DNA of 64,000 nt from Streptomyces sp. Q6. GTDB taxonomy: Bacteria > Actinomycetota > Actinomycetes > Streptomycetales > Streptomycetaceae. Below the pieces are notes generated by a model, which did not search any database, was not told where the DNA came from, and saw only the letters and a program-made list of their open reading frames with translations. The DNA lies in the NCBI RefSeq assembly GCF_036967205.1, contig NZ_CP146022.1, positions 8,370,001-8,434,000 of the forward strand. The letters run 5' to 3'. Numbering within the stretch: position 1 is the first letter of the stretch; each line of letters opens with the position of its first letter. This document shows, piece by piece, positions 8,595 to 17,644 of this stretch. The position numbers and the translations under genes were made by a program.

Positions 8595-8738
8595 CGCCCA
8601 CCGGTGTGCGAGGTCACCCCTGAGCCCCCCGGGATCAGCGCTTCGGGGCGACACGCAGGCGGGAAAGAATGATCTGATATCAATAGTTTCTGGGCTAACT
8701 TCCGTTTTGTCGCACTTGATTGACTTCGGGAGTTCGTC

Positions 8739-10881
8739 ATGAGGCCGCCAGCCAGCCGCACCGTCCGATCGACCTGGCGGACCGGATCGTGCCGGACGGT
8801 GATCGCCGCCGCGAGCCTCGTCCTGGGCGGCGCCGCCGTGGCCACGGGGGCCGGAGCAGAAGTACCGGTGCCGGTGGCGGGCACGTCGGTCGTCACGGTG
8901 AAGACCGGCGGCGACCGTGACGGCGACTCGTCCGTCGGCGCGCTCCCCGGTGTGCAACTCGCCCTCTACGCCGACGAGAACGCCACCACCCCGGTCACCG
9001 GTGCCTGGGCCCGGTGCACCTCCGACGCCGACGGCGATTGCAGCTTCACCGTGCCGGACACCGCGGCGGGGGGCGCCAACGCGGGGCAGAGGTTCTGGGT
9101 CCGGCAGGTCGACGGAGGCGTGCCCGCAGGCTGGTTCACGAACGCGACGCTGCGCACCGGCAAGGGCAGCGGCTCGGGCTCGGTGGAATCGACGTACCAG
9201 TTCCGCACCCCTGCCCTGGCGGAGGGTCAGACGTACTCCTCCACCAGCGACTTCATGATCAGTACGAACTGGTCGTCGAGCCCCTACGTGGCCTCCGGCG
9301 GCATCTGGCAGCAGTCCCGTACGAACCCGGAGATGCCGCAGGCCTGCGGGCTCGACGTCGCCGTGGTGCTCGACCTGTCGTCCTCGGTCGGCAGCGCGCT
9401 GCCGGATCTCAAGAAGGCCACCGACCAGCTGACGAACACCCTCACCGGGACCCCGTCGCGGATGGCGCTGTTCTCCTTCGACAAGACCTCACCGCCGACC
9501 ACCGGGGTGAGCGGCAACAACCCCGAACTGATCTCGGTGTCCACCAAGGCGGGCGCGGACCGGTTCAAGGCGCAGTACGCGGACTGGACCCTGGGCTCGG
9601 GCACCAACTGGGACCAGGCCCTGTACGCGGTCGCCAAGGCCCAACCGGTCTACGACGTCGTGGTCGTGCTGACCGACGGCAACCCGACCCGCTGGAACAA
9701 CCCGTACGCGGGCGACGGCACCAACACGCACTTCGCCGACGTCGAGGGCGGCATCTTCGCCGCCAACGCCGTGAAGGCGAAGGGCCAGCGCGTCGTCGCG
9801 GTCGGCGTCGGCAAGGGCGTCGAGGGAGTCTCCGGGCTCAACCTCAGGGCGATCTCCGGCGAGGAGATCTTCGACGGATCCAACCCCACGACCGCCGACT
9901 ACTACCAGACCGACGACTTCGCGGCGGCCGGCGAGGCCCTGCACAACATGGCGCTCACCCACTGCGACGGGACCCTGTCCGTCATCAAGCAGATCGTGCC
10001 CGGCGAGAACACCGGCGAGGACGTGACCGGCGCCGAGAACGCGGGCGCGGGCTGGCAGTTCGACGCGTCGACCACCACGAGCGGCATGGGCGGCCTGCCG
10101 GACTCCCGGACCACGACCGACGACGGTACGGGCGGTGTCGTGTTCACCCCCACCTACCCGTCGGGAACCACCGAGGCCGACGTGACCGTCGCGGAGACGC
10201 AGCAGCCCGGCTACGACCTGGTCACCCAGGGCGGCAAGAACGCGGTGTGCACGAACCTCGACGACGGTTCCGCGGTCGACGTCACCAACACCGGCACCGC
10301 CACGGCCCCCGCCTTCACCGTGAACGTGCCGAGCCTGAACGCCGTCAGTTGCGTCGTCTACAACCGACCGCCCCGGACCGCGGACGTCACTGGTGAACGA
10401 GCACGGCGGTACCGCCGCGCCGTCCGACTGGACGCTTTCCGCCGCCGGGCCGACGCGGATCTCCGGAACCTCCGGGGCGGACGAGGTGACCGCCGCCGAC
10501 ATCGAAGCCGGGAGCTACACGCTGTCCGAAACGGGCGGCCCGGACACCTACGACGTCGGCGACTGGGACTGCGAGGACACCGACGGAGCACTGCCGGTGA
10601 ACGACAGCAAGGTCACGGCGGCCCCCGGAGCCGACGTGACGTGCACGATCACGAACACGGACCGGCCCACGCAGCCGTCCCCGTCGGCGACCAGCACCCC
10701 GGAGCCCACGCCCACGCCGAGCGAACCGCAGCCCAGCGAGCCGACCGCGACCCGCCCGCCCGGTGGCGGCAGCCTGGCGGAGACCGGCGGGAACTCCACC
10801 GGCCTGTGGCTCGCGCTGTCCGCCGCGCTGCTGGTCGCCGGAGGCACACTGCTCGCGACGTGGCGGCTGCGACGCCGCTGA
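8739..10881 (+). pseudogene. Secreted von Willebrand factor A protein with LAETG sortase anchor, frameshifted
   Basis: The ATG at 8739 (GGGAG upstream) begins a long signal sequence (about 1-40). An SpaA/prealbumin-like domain follows, then a VWA domain with the MIDAS pattern DLSSS (Asp212, Ser214, Ser216), then prealbumin-like repeats. At about 10390 the frame changes: the protein reads ...RTADVT in one frame and VNEHGGTAAPSDW... in the next. The downstream frame supplies a Pro/Thr/Ser-rich spacer, the sortase signal LAETG, a hydrophobic helix and an Arg tail, ending at 10881. LAXTG is the class E sortase signal in Streptomyces, so the product would be covalently wall-anchored. A strand of the repeat appears to be missing at the junction, so this break may be a small deletion rather than a one-base error. 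Confidence 0.75.
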
Positions 10882-11346
10882 CCGGAGAACCACCGAGCTG
10901 CGCGCTGCAGTGATCGTCGTCAGCGCCACGTCTGGTCCGCCCCGCCCTGTTCGGCTCCGGCCCATCTCCTTCTCCAGAAGCACGAGCGCGTCGGCTTCAC
11001 CGCCCGGAAGGAGATCGCCACCGGCTACGCGTCACCACCAAGTGGCGCCCGGCCGCACCACGGCCCGTCAACGGGTGGGCAGACGGGCTGAGACGAGCAC
11101 GGCCGAGGAGGAGGAACGCCCCGGGCGTGGCCACCTGCGCAGAAGAAAAGACAGCCATAACGGCAGAGGCCCCTACAGGGACGACTCTCCGTGTAACGTC
11201 AGGGCCAGCAGTCATGGTTCCGAAGTACCGCCCGTGAGAGCGAGTTCACGGGCAGCTTGCTGTCTCAGCGTCTCTGAGGACCAGGACGACCACCTCCGGT
11301 CCCCGCACGGTGCGGGAACCGACTACGAGTCCCCTTGGAGGACAAT
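10882..11346. other. Intergenic region and probable 5' leader of the cold-shock gene
   Basis: No convincing gene in 465 bp. Near the cold-shock gene there are two dyads: 11230-11253 (GCCCGTGA / TCACGGGC) and a CCCGCAC-G-GTGCGGG hairpin around 11303-11318, shortly before the ribosome binding site. Cold-shock mRNAs often carry structured leaders, so these may modulate translation; this is an inference. Confidence 0.45.
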
Positions 11347-11550
11347 ATGGCTACTGGAACCGTGAAGTGGTTCAACGCGGAAAAGGGCTTCGGCTTCATC
11401 GAGCAGGACGGCGGCGGCCCCGACGTCTTCGCCCACTACTCGAACATCAACGCCTCCGGCTTCCGTGAGCTCCAGGAAGGCCAGAAGGTGACCTTCGACG
11501 TCGCCCAGGGCCAGAAGGGCCCGCAGGCCGAGAACATCGTTCCCGCCTGA
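11347..11550 (+). CDS. Cold-shock protein (CspA family)
   Basis: A 67-residue single cold-shock domain. It contains RNP1 (KGFGFIE) and RNP2 (VFAHYS), the nucleic-acid-binding aromatic patches, and begins [18 protein letters not shown] as in Streptomyces SC 7.0-type proteins. GGAGG lies 5 nt before the ATG. It binds single-stranded RNA/DNA in the cytoplasm as an RNA chaperone. It is a single gene followed by a perfect terminator and preceded by a possibly structured leader. Streptomyces carry several paralogues, so no specific symbol is given. Confidence 0.96.
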   Translation: MATGTVKWFNAEKGFGFIEQDGGGPDVFAHYSNINASGFRELQEGQKVTFDVAQGQKGPQAENIVPA

Positions 11551-11564
11551 TCCGCACGTCTGCT

Positions 11565-11594
11565 GAGCCCGCCCCGGCATGCCGGGGCGGGCTC
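11565..11594 (+). terminator. Perfect 15-bp inverted repeat terminator
   Basis: GAGCCCGCCCCGGCA is followed immediately by its exact reverse complement, 14 bp after the cold-shock gene stop. It probably also terminates the leftward litR transcript, whose stop codon is at 11730. Confidence 0.9.
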
Positions 11595-11729
11595 GGTGCT
11601 TTCAGGGCGTCTGTCCGGGCCCATCGCAGCGCCGGTGCGGCGGAACTGACGATCCGTCGTGAGCGCCGCGGTGTTCCGTTCGCGAGCCCGTGACCGGCCC
11701 GGCACCAGCGCGCCGCATGGACGCCTCGG

Positions 11730-12730
11730 TCAGTTCGTGTCGCGCGCCGGGGACAGCAACTCGTTGAATCCGGCCATCGCCTCCCGCAGCCCGCCGGGAC
11801 GTTTCGTTCCTTCGATGGACGTGGGACCCCACCCGGGGCCCGCGAGATGGACGCGAGGGTACTGGCGTGCCCCCTTCAGACCCCACGCGGTGCGGGCCAG
11901 ATGCGCCGCCAACGGCGTACTCGCCGAGGAACGGGACTGCGACCACAGCATCACGGCGGCGGGACCGGTGCGCCGGACGGATTCCGTCAGCGCCTCGGCC
12001 GGGACCGCGGCGCCCAGCATGCGCACGGGCAGACCCGCCAGCGTCAGCGCCGCGTACACCGCCTCCAGCGGCAACGTGTGCTGCTCGCCGGGTACGCAGG
12101 CCAGCAGGACCGGCGGCACTCCGCGGACGGGCGGCCGACGGTCGAGGAGCAACGGGGCGTTGCGCAGAGCCGTCGACACATGCCAGGACAGCAGGTGCTC
12201 CACCTCGACAAAGCGGTCGCCCGCGGTCTCCCACTTCCGGCCCACCGCGTGCAGCGTCGGCATCATGACCTCCTCCCAGGCGGCCACCACACCGTGCTCG
12301 CGCACGAACGCGTTCAAGTGCTCCTGCACGGACTCGGAATCGAGGCGCATCGCGGCACGGGCGAGCCCGCGGCACTCGGACCGGACCGCGCCCGCCCGCG
12401 GCGCCGCGCCGTCCGGTGCGTCGAGCTGGAGGGTGTCGTCCGCCGAGGCGGGCTGCGACATCGGCGGGGGTGACCCGCGCGAGCGCGCTCCCGCGCCACC
12501 CGGGCGGCCTCGGCGGGAGGTACTCCGGCCGCGGTCAGTCGGCACATCTCCTCGAGCATCGCCACGTCGTCCTCCGACCAGCGGCGGTGCCGGCCGGCGT
12601 CACGCACGGCAGGGCCGAGTCCGTAGCGCTGATCCCAGGAGCGCAGCGTCGTCGGGGAGATGCCGAGGCGCCGGGCCAGAGATCCCGTCGTCATTCCGGC
12701 GCCGTCGACGGCGCTCACGGGTTCGCTCAC
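11730..12730 (-). pseudogene. litR: LitR: MerR-family light-response regulator with B12-binding domain, frameshifted
   Basis: From GTG 12730 (GAGG upstream) the first frame gives a MerR helix-turn-helix (TTGSLARRLGISPTTLRSW, GRHRRWSEDDVAMLEEM). After VARERARA the domain continues in the next frame with MSQPASADD and a LitR/CarH-type sensor. The sensor has a helical bundle with W...EVEH, then a Rossmann-like B12 domain with GEQHTLPLEAVYAAL. Adding one base to the G5 run at 12466-12470 joins both halves in frame, so I regard this as one protein of about 333 residues. LitR controls light-induced carotenogenesis in S. coelicolor, and CarH relatives sense light through adenosylcobalamin. The putative lower-axial His is kept (E-x-H instead of D-x-H). 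It is divergent from the sigma-factor operon it probably controls. Confidence 0.8.
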
Positions 12731-12935
12731 CGTGGGCCTCGTGCAGAATCGTCCATGCTTTGACCATACGACGCAAAATCGCTGCATGACAGCCCGGGGG
12801 GCCTGAACAAGGCTTCTGAAGGTCGTTCGGGTGTGGCGCGCATCCGCGGACCCCGCGTTCGCGGAACGGTAGGGGAGAGGCTGGAACGGGGATGCGCTCG
12901 TCTCATCCTGCCCAGCGCCCCAGCGGAGGTGGCTC

Positions 12936-13160
12936 ATGCGCGCGCCGTTTCGGGACCGGCATCCGTCCCTCGGGGATCTGGCCCTCTTCGTACTGGGTGA
13001 GGAGGCGTCGAGCGCGACGAAGAGGCATGTGGACCGGTGCCGTACCTGCCGGTCGGCGGTCGCCGAGTTCCGCCGGGCCCTGGTGGCCGGGCGGGCGGGC
13101 GGCCAGGCGCCGACGCCACCGCCCGCGTCGGTCTGGGAGGCGATCAGCCGTCGGCTCTGA
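12936..13160 (+). CDS. Small zinc-finger anti-sigma-like protein (zf-HC2)
   Basis: A 74-residue protein with a perfect GGAGGTGG ribosome binding site. It carries the H-x3-C-x2-C signature His31, Cys35, Cys38 (HVDRCRTCRS) of ZAS-type anti-sigma factors, and has no transmembrane segment. Such domains bind an ECF sigma factor and release it on a signal. Here it precedes the litS-like sigma gene by 111 bp on the same strand, the reverse of the usual sigma-then-anti-sigma order. Functional pairing with that sigma factor is inferred from position only. Confidence 0.75.
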   Translation: MRAPFRDRHPSLGDLALFVLGEEASSATKRHVDRCRTCRSAVAEFRRALVAGRAGGQAPTPPPASVWEAISRRL

Positions 13161-13271
13161 GGGGCCGTCGGCCGCCCTGCCGTAAAACAATGCATATTCG
13201 ACGCGAGTGGAGCGGCGGCGCCCGGGCTGGCGAAGGTGGGGTCACCAGCCAGAGGCGAAGGGGTTCCTCCC

Positions 13272-13892
13272 ATGACTGCTCAACCCGCCATCGAGTCGCC
13301 GACGCCCGCCCCCTGGGCTCCCGTCGAGGAGTCCCGCGCCGACGAGCAGCTGGCCGTCGGCCTGCGGGACGGGCAGGAAGCAGCCCTGGAGGCCGCCTAC
13401 CAGCGGTGGGGCACGCTCGTGCACACGCTGGCCCACCGCTCTCTCGGCGACCCTCGCGAGGCAGAGGACGTCTGCCAGCAGGTCTTCCTCGCCGCCTGGC
13501 GCGGCCGTTCGGGCTTCGACCCCGCGCGTGGCACGCTCGCCGGCTGGCTCGTGGGGATCACCCGCCGGAAGGTGGCCGACGCGCTGAGCGCCCGGACCCG
13601 CCGCGCGGAACTGGTGGCCGCGTCCGGCGCCGCACTGAACGTCACCGCGCAGGTGACCCACGACATGGCCAACCACGTCCTCGACCAGGTGGTCGTCCAG
13701 CACGAGCTGACCAACCTGCCCGCACCGCAGCGCCGGGTGCTGGAGCTCGCCTTCTACGAAGACCTGACCCAGCCCCAGATCGCCGAGCGGACCGGACTGC
13801 CCCTGGGCACGGTGAAGAGCCACGCCCGCCGGGGAATGCACCGCCTGCGCGAGCGGCTCGTACGCAGCGACTTCTCCGCGGCGCGCGGCTGA
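13272..13892 (+). CDS. litS: ECF sigma factor, LitS-like
   Basis: A 206-residue sigma-70 family ECF factor. Region 2 (about 45-110) includes EAEDVCQQVFLAAWRGR, and region 4 (about 145-195) includes the helix-turn-helix LTQPQIAERTGLPLGTVKSH. The ATG at 13272 has AAGGGG 8 nt upstream. It sits between a divergent litR and the crt operons, the arrangement seen for light-induced LitS of S. coelicolor, which directs RNA polymerase to crt promoters. The symbol is given by neighbourhood and family rather than close sequence comparison. The C-terminus is short with no sensory extension. A tandem repeat follows the gene. Confidence 0.82.
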   Translation: MTAQPAIESPTPAPWAPVEESRADEQLAVGLRDGQEAALEAAYQRWGTLVHTLAHRSLGDPREAEDVCQQVFLAAWRGRSGFDPARGTLAGWLVGITRRKVADALSARTRRAELVAASGAALNVTAQVTHDMANHVLDQVVVQHELTNLPAPQRRVLELAFYEDLTQPQIAERTGLPLGTVKSHARRGMHRLRERLVRSDFSAARG

Positions 13893-13938
13893 CGGCGTCC
13901 GTCGCCGGCCGCGCTCCCTTCCGGAGCCAGGAGCCCAC

Positions 13939-14050
13939 CGACGTCCGCGTACGTCATCGAACGTCCCGGATCAGACCGCCGTACGCGTACGTCATGGAAC
14001 GTCCCGGATCAGACCGCCGTACGCGTACGTCATGGAACGTCCCGGATCAG
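13939..14050. repeat. Tandem repeat, about 3 x 38 bp, between convergent litS and crtV
   Basis: The 38-bp unit runs 13979-14016, repeats exactly for 34 bp at 14017-14050, and is preceded by a diverged copy at about 13939-13978. Each unit contains the 12-bp palindrome CGTACGCGTACG (changed in copy 1) and the segment GTCATGGAACGTCCCGGATC. The TCA inside the last unit (14047-14049) is the stop codon of the leftward crtV gene, so the array appears to have grown outward from that gene's 3' end. Confidence 0.92.
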
Positions 14051-15060
14051 TACGGCAATTGCCCTCGCGAGCGGAGCTGCCAGCGGCGCTCCGCGTAGGC
14101 GAGGTCGTCGCGCCACAGCCGTCCCGCCGCCGCACGCATGACGGGCCGCAACGCCCCGGCCGCGTGCCGCGCGACGCTGAACCCCGGGCGGCCCGACGTC
14201 GCGATCACCGCCTCCACGACCGCTGTCCGAGGCTGTGCGTGGCCCGGTGGCGTCAACGGGGTGGCGTGCGTCTCGACGACGGAGTCCTGCCCTTCGCCGT
14301 CGACGATGTGCATGACGACCGTCCGCGGCTCGGGGGCGGTGAACGCGGCACGCACCGGGACCACCAGACGCGACGTCAGCTTGAACGAGACCTCGACGAC
14401 GAACGCGTCCGACGCGTCCGCCTCGCCCTCGTCGGGACTGTCGACGACGCGAAGGTCCACGAAGGAGTACGGGTGGAACCAGGCCCCGTGCCAGGGGTCG
14501 AGACGGTTGGCCACGATGTCCTCCGGCTCGCACGCGCCCGCCCCCGTGTAGACGGCCGTGACCGCGCTCGCCGGCGCGGGCCGAGCGGGGACGACAGGCC
14601 GGTCGAGCGGCGGCTCCGCGCCGACGGCGTCCAGCCGCACCCAGACGAGGACGCCGTCGTCGTGCACGGGCAGCGGCTCCCAGCCGGGGAACCCCTTCCC
14701 GTCGAGATGCAGGCCGTGCCAGTGACAGACGAGGGTTCCGCACCGTACGGGGCTGTCCTTGAGCGGTGCGCCCAGGTGCGGGCAGGCTCCCGGTCCGGCC
14801 ACCACCTCGCCCCGATCGTCGCGCCAGACGACGAGCTCCCGCCCGCCGACGGTCCGTCCCCACGGAGTGCGCTCGGGGACGTCGCGGCTCGCGCCGATCA
14901 CGAACCAGTTGCCGGACGCGCGTGCCTGGGCCCGCTTCAGCGCGGAGTCGATCACGGCCGGGCGCGCCTCACGCCAGGTGGGCCGCTGCTGCTCCCAGGC
15001 GACGGGGCTGCTGCGCAGGGTCAGCGGGAAGCGGGTCCTTCGGTTCGGTCGCGAGGTCAT
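14047..15060 (-). CDS. crtV: Rieske [2Fe-2S] protein with DUF5914-type C-terminus, in crtV position
   Basis: A 337-residue protein. An N-terminal helical stretch is followed by a Rieske domain with ligands Cys93, His95, Cys112 and His115 (CPHLGAPL...CHWHG), then a longer C-terminal domain of the DUF5914 kind found in actinobacterial carotenoid clusters. The ATG overlaps the crtB stop as ATGA, so it is translationally coupled and is the last gene of crtE-I-B-V. The order matches S. griseus/S. coelicolor crtV, whose product was called a putative methylesterase and has no settled function. The symbol rests on position. The Rieske centre suggests an electron-transfer or oxygenation step. Cytoplasmic or membrane-associated. 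Confidence 0.75.
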   Translation of the reverse strand: MTSRPNRRTRFPLTLRSSPVAWEQQRPTWREARPAVIDSALKRAQARASGNWFVIGASRDVPERTPWGRTVGGRELVVWRDDRGEVVAGPGACPHLGAPLKDSPVRCGTLVCHWHGLHLDGKGFPGWEPLPVHDDGVLVWVRLDAVGAEPPLDRPVVPARPAPASAVTAVYTGAGACEPEDIVANRLDPWHGAWFHPYSFVDLRVVDSPDEGEADASDAFVVEVSFKLTSRLVVPVRAAFTAPEPRTVVMHIVDGEGQDSVVETHATPLTPPGHAQPRTAVVEAVIATSGRPGFSVARHAAGALRPVMRAAAGRLWRDDLAYAERRWQLRSRGQLPY

Positions 15061-16106
15061 GCCGTCTCCCGTGACGCGGCGGAGGCGCACTCGCCGCAGG
15101 TCTCGTGTGGTGCGTCGTGGGTTTGCGTGCCGTCCACGTGGCGGTGAGGCGTTCCGGTGCTCGCGTGGGCGTCGTGGTGCCGCAGCCGTGCGTGCAGGAC
15201 GCGCACGAGCCCGTCGAGGGCGACCGCGGCCCGGCGCCGGCGGGGTACGACGGCGCGCCGGTGCAGTACCGCGTAGCCGTCGGCGGCGACGGCGTCGAGG
15301 ATCCCGGAGTACAGGACGAACGCCGTGCGGATGCACGGCCGCGACACCGGGTCCAGCATCGCCAGGCCCGGCAACGCCGCCCGGTACTCCTCGCGGGTCA
15401 GTGCCTCGAACTCCGTGAGCGCCCGCGTGATCCGCGAGCTGCGCCGGCCGGTGTCCCTGCTCCACTGCAGGATGTCGCGGTCGATGCGGTGGGCGTCGAG
15501 GAGGTCCGCGGGCAGGTAGACCCGTCCGCGGTCGAGGTCCTCGCCGACATCGCGCAGGAAGTTGGTCAACTGGAAGGCGACGCCGAGCGCGGCGGCGTAC
15601 GGCTCCGCCTCCTCGCGCGGTACGACCGTGCCGAGTACAGGGAGCATCTCCAGGCCGATGACGGCCGCCGACCCGTGCATGTAGCGGCGCAGATCGGCGT
15701 AGGTGGCGTAGTCCGTGACCGTCAGGTCGTCGCGCATCGCCGTCATGAAGTCCGCGAAGTGGGCGTGGTCGATGGAGTAGCGCCTCGCGGTGTCGGCGAC
15801 GGCCTGGACCACCGGCTCCTCGCTGTGTCCGGCGCGCAGGCCGGAGTCCAGGCGCGTCGACAGCCGGTCGAGGGCGGTGACCCGGTCGGCGGCCGACACG
15901 TCGTCGGCGAGGGAGTCGACGATGTCGTCCGCCCAGCGCGCGAAGCCGTACAGGGCGTGCACGGCCGGGCGGCGGTCCACCGGCAGCAGTCGTGTCGCGA
16001 GGAAGTACGTCTTGCCGTGGCGCGCGTTGAGGCGGCGGCAGTGCTCGTAGGCAGCGCGCAGGGCCGGGTCGGTGATGCCGGCGGCGTCGAGTTCACGAAG
16101 GGTCAC
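15057..16106 (-). CDS. crtB: Phytoene synthase
   Basis: A 349-residue squalene/phytoene synthase that condenses two geranylgeranyl diphosphates to phytoene. The Asp-rich motifs are present: DDIVD at 60-64 (after YGFARWA) and [14 protein letters not shown], with Asp186 and Asp190, binding Mg-diphosphate. The GTG start at 16106 overlaps the crtI stop as GTGA, and the crtB stop overlaps the crtV start, so the operon is tightly coupled. The C-terminus carries an extra His/Thr/Cys-rich tail of about 40 residues of no known role. Probably membrane-peripheral. Confidence 0.95.
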   Translation of the reverse strand: MTLRELDAAGITDPALRAAYEHCRRLNARHGKTYFLATRLLPVDRRPAVHALYGFARWADDIVDSLADDVSAADRVTALDRLSTRLDSGLRAGHSEEPVVQAVADTARRYSIDHAHFADFMTAMRDDLTVTDYATYADLRRYMHGSAAVIGLEMLPVLGTVVPREEAEPYAAALGVAFQLTNFLRDVGEDLDRGRVYLPADLLDAHRIDRDILQWSRDTGRRSSRITRALTEFEALTREEYRAALPGLAMLDPVSRPCIRTAFVLYSGILDAVAADGYAVLHRRAVVPRRRRAAVALDGLVRVLHARLRHHDAHASTGTPHRHVDGTQTHDAPHETCGECASAASRETA

Positions 16107-17644
16107 GCCGGTACACCGCCGCCCGTGGCCGGGGTGCCCGCGGCCGGCCGCGGGGCACGCGAGCGCAGGCCGGTGATGCGGGCCGCGGCGAGCTTTCCGG
16201 ACAGCAGCACCGTCGGCACGCCGACGCCCGGCGTGGTCCCACAGCCCGCGAGGACCACGTTCCGTGTGCCGCGCACCAGGTTGCGAGGGCGGAACGGGCC
16301 CGTCTGGGCGAACGTGTGGGCGGCCGAGAAGGGGGTGCCGGCCGCGTGGCCCTGACCCGTCCAGTCGGCCGGGGTCACGAGGCACTGTTCCTCGATCGAC
16401 GCACCGAGGCCGTCCAGGCCGCGGCGCTCCAGCTCCGCGATCAGCTCGTCCCGGTAGCGCGGGCCCAGGTCGCCCCACTGCGCCGGCCCGGGACCGATGT
16501 CGGTGTTGGGGCAGGGGGCGAGGATGTAGTGCAGGTGTCTGCCGGGCGGAGCCAGGCCGGGATCGGTGGTGGTGGGCCGCGTGATGAGCAGCGACGGGTC
16601 GGACATCAGTCTTCCCTTGCGGGTGAGTTCGTCGAACGTCTCGTGCCAGGCGGCGCCGAACGAGATGGTGTGGTGGGCCAGTTGGGGCCAGGTGCGACGG
16701 GTTCCCGCGTGCAGGATCACCGCCGACGGGGCGTGCCCGAGCCGGACGGGACGGCGCGGTCGACGGCCGAGGAGGCGGTAGGCGACGGGCAGATCGGGTG
16801 TCAGAACCACCGCGTCGCAGGGGATCCGCCCCTGGTCGGTGACGACGGCGGTGACCTGATCGCCGGACCGTTCCAGGCGCAGCACCTCCTGCCCGTACCG
16901 GAGTTCGGCCCCGGCCGTCGCCGCGGCGTCCGCCATGCCCTGCGGCAGCGCGTGCATGCCGCCGCGCGGGAAGTACACCCCGGCGACGGTGTCCATGTAC
17001 GCGATGACGGCGTAGGCGGCCAGCGCACGCTTCGGCGGCACCCCCGCGTACAGGGACTGGAAGGAGAAGACGCGGCGCAGCCGCTCGTCCTTGATGAAGT
17101 GCCGGATCCGCGCGTCGAGGCGGCCGAACCCGCCGAGCGCCGCCAGGCGTGCCAGATCCGGGGTGAGCAACTGGAACGGGGAGTCGAAGTTGGTGTCGAT
17201 GAAGTGCTTCATCTGTGCCCGATAGAGGCTGTGCAGCCAGACCCGCAGCCGACGGTATCCGGCCGCCGCCTCGGGTCCCGCGAACTCCTCGACCGCCTGC
17301 TGCATCGCCTCCGAGTCCGTGTGCACGTCGAGGGCGCTGCCGTCGGCGAACGCCGCGCGGTAGGCGGGATGGAGGGGAATCAGGTCGACGCGGTCCGCGA
17401 GGGATTCCCCGACGGCAGCGAACGCCTCGTCCGCGAGTTCCGGCATCGTCAGCACGGTCGGACCCGTGTCGATGCGGTAGCCGCCGCGCAGGAGACTGCC
17501 CGCCCGGCCGCCGGGCGCCGCCTCGCGTTCCACGATCGTGACGCGGCGCCCCGCGCCCAGCAGGTGCAGCGCCGCCGCGAGCCCGGACAGCCCCGCACCC
17601 ACGACCACCACATGGTCGGTGCGCCCGCTCACCGTCCTCATCAT
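16103..17644 (-). CDS. crtI: Phytoene desaturase (CrtI type)
   Basis: A 513-residue FAD enzyme converting phytoene to lycopene. The N-terminal dinucleotide-binding motif [16 protein letters not shown] is followed by [13 protein letters not shown]. The C-terminal bacterial phytoene-dehydrogenase signature is visible as [21 protein letters not shown]. The ATG at 17644 overlaps the crtE stop as ATGA, and a second ATG follows directly. Length is typical of CrtI. Second gene of the leftward crt operon. Confidence 0.95.
   Translation of the reverse strand: MMRTVSGRTDHVVVVGAGLSGLAAALHLLGAGRRVTIVEREAAPGGRAGSLLRGGYRIDTGPTVLTMPELADEAFAAVGESLADRVDLIPLHPAYRAAFADGSALDVHTDSEAMQQAVEEFAGPEAAAGYRRLRVWLHSLYRAQMKHFIDTNFDSPFQLLTPDLARLAALGGFGRLDARIRHFIKDERLRRVFSFQSLYAGVPPKRALAAYAVIAYMDTVAGVYFPRGGMHALPQGMADAAATAGAELRYGQEVLRLERSGDQVTAVVTDQGRIPCDAVVLTPDLPVAYRLLGRRPRRPVRLGHAPSAVILHAGTRRTWPQLAHHTISFGAAWHETFDELTRKGRLMSDPSLLITRPTTTDPGLAPPGRHLHYILAPCPNTDIGPGPAQWGDLGPRYRDELIAELERRGLDGLGASIEEQCLVTPADWTGQGHAAGTPFSAAHTFAQTGPFRPRNLVRGTRNVVLAGCGTTPGVGVPTVLLSGKLAAARITGLRSRAPRPAAGTPATGGGVPA

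Noticed and set aside
8739-10881. Pilus or toxin operon around the VWA protein
   Set aside because: No sortase, pilin or secretion genes are adjacent.
11730-12730. Programmed ribosomal frameshift or split two-gene version of litR
   Set aside because: No slippery heptamer or downstream stimulator was evident, the second part has no ribosome binding site, and the same kind of one-base loss occurs in several unrelated genes.
13939-14050. CRISPR-like array
   Set aside because: Units are contiguous with no spacers and there are no cas genes.
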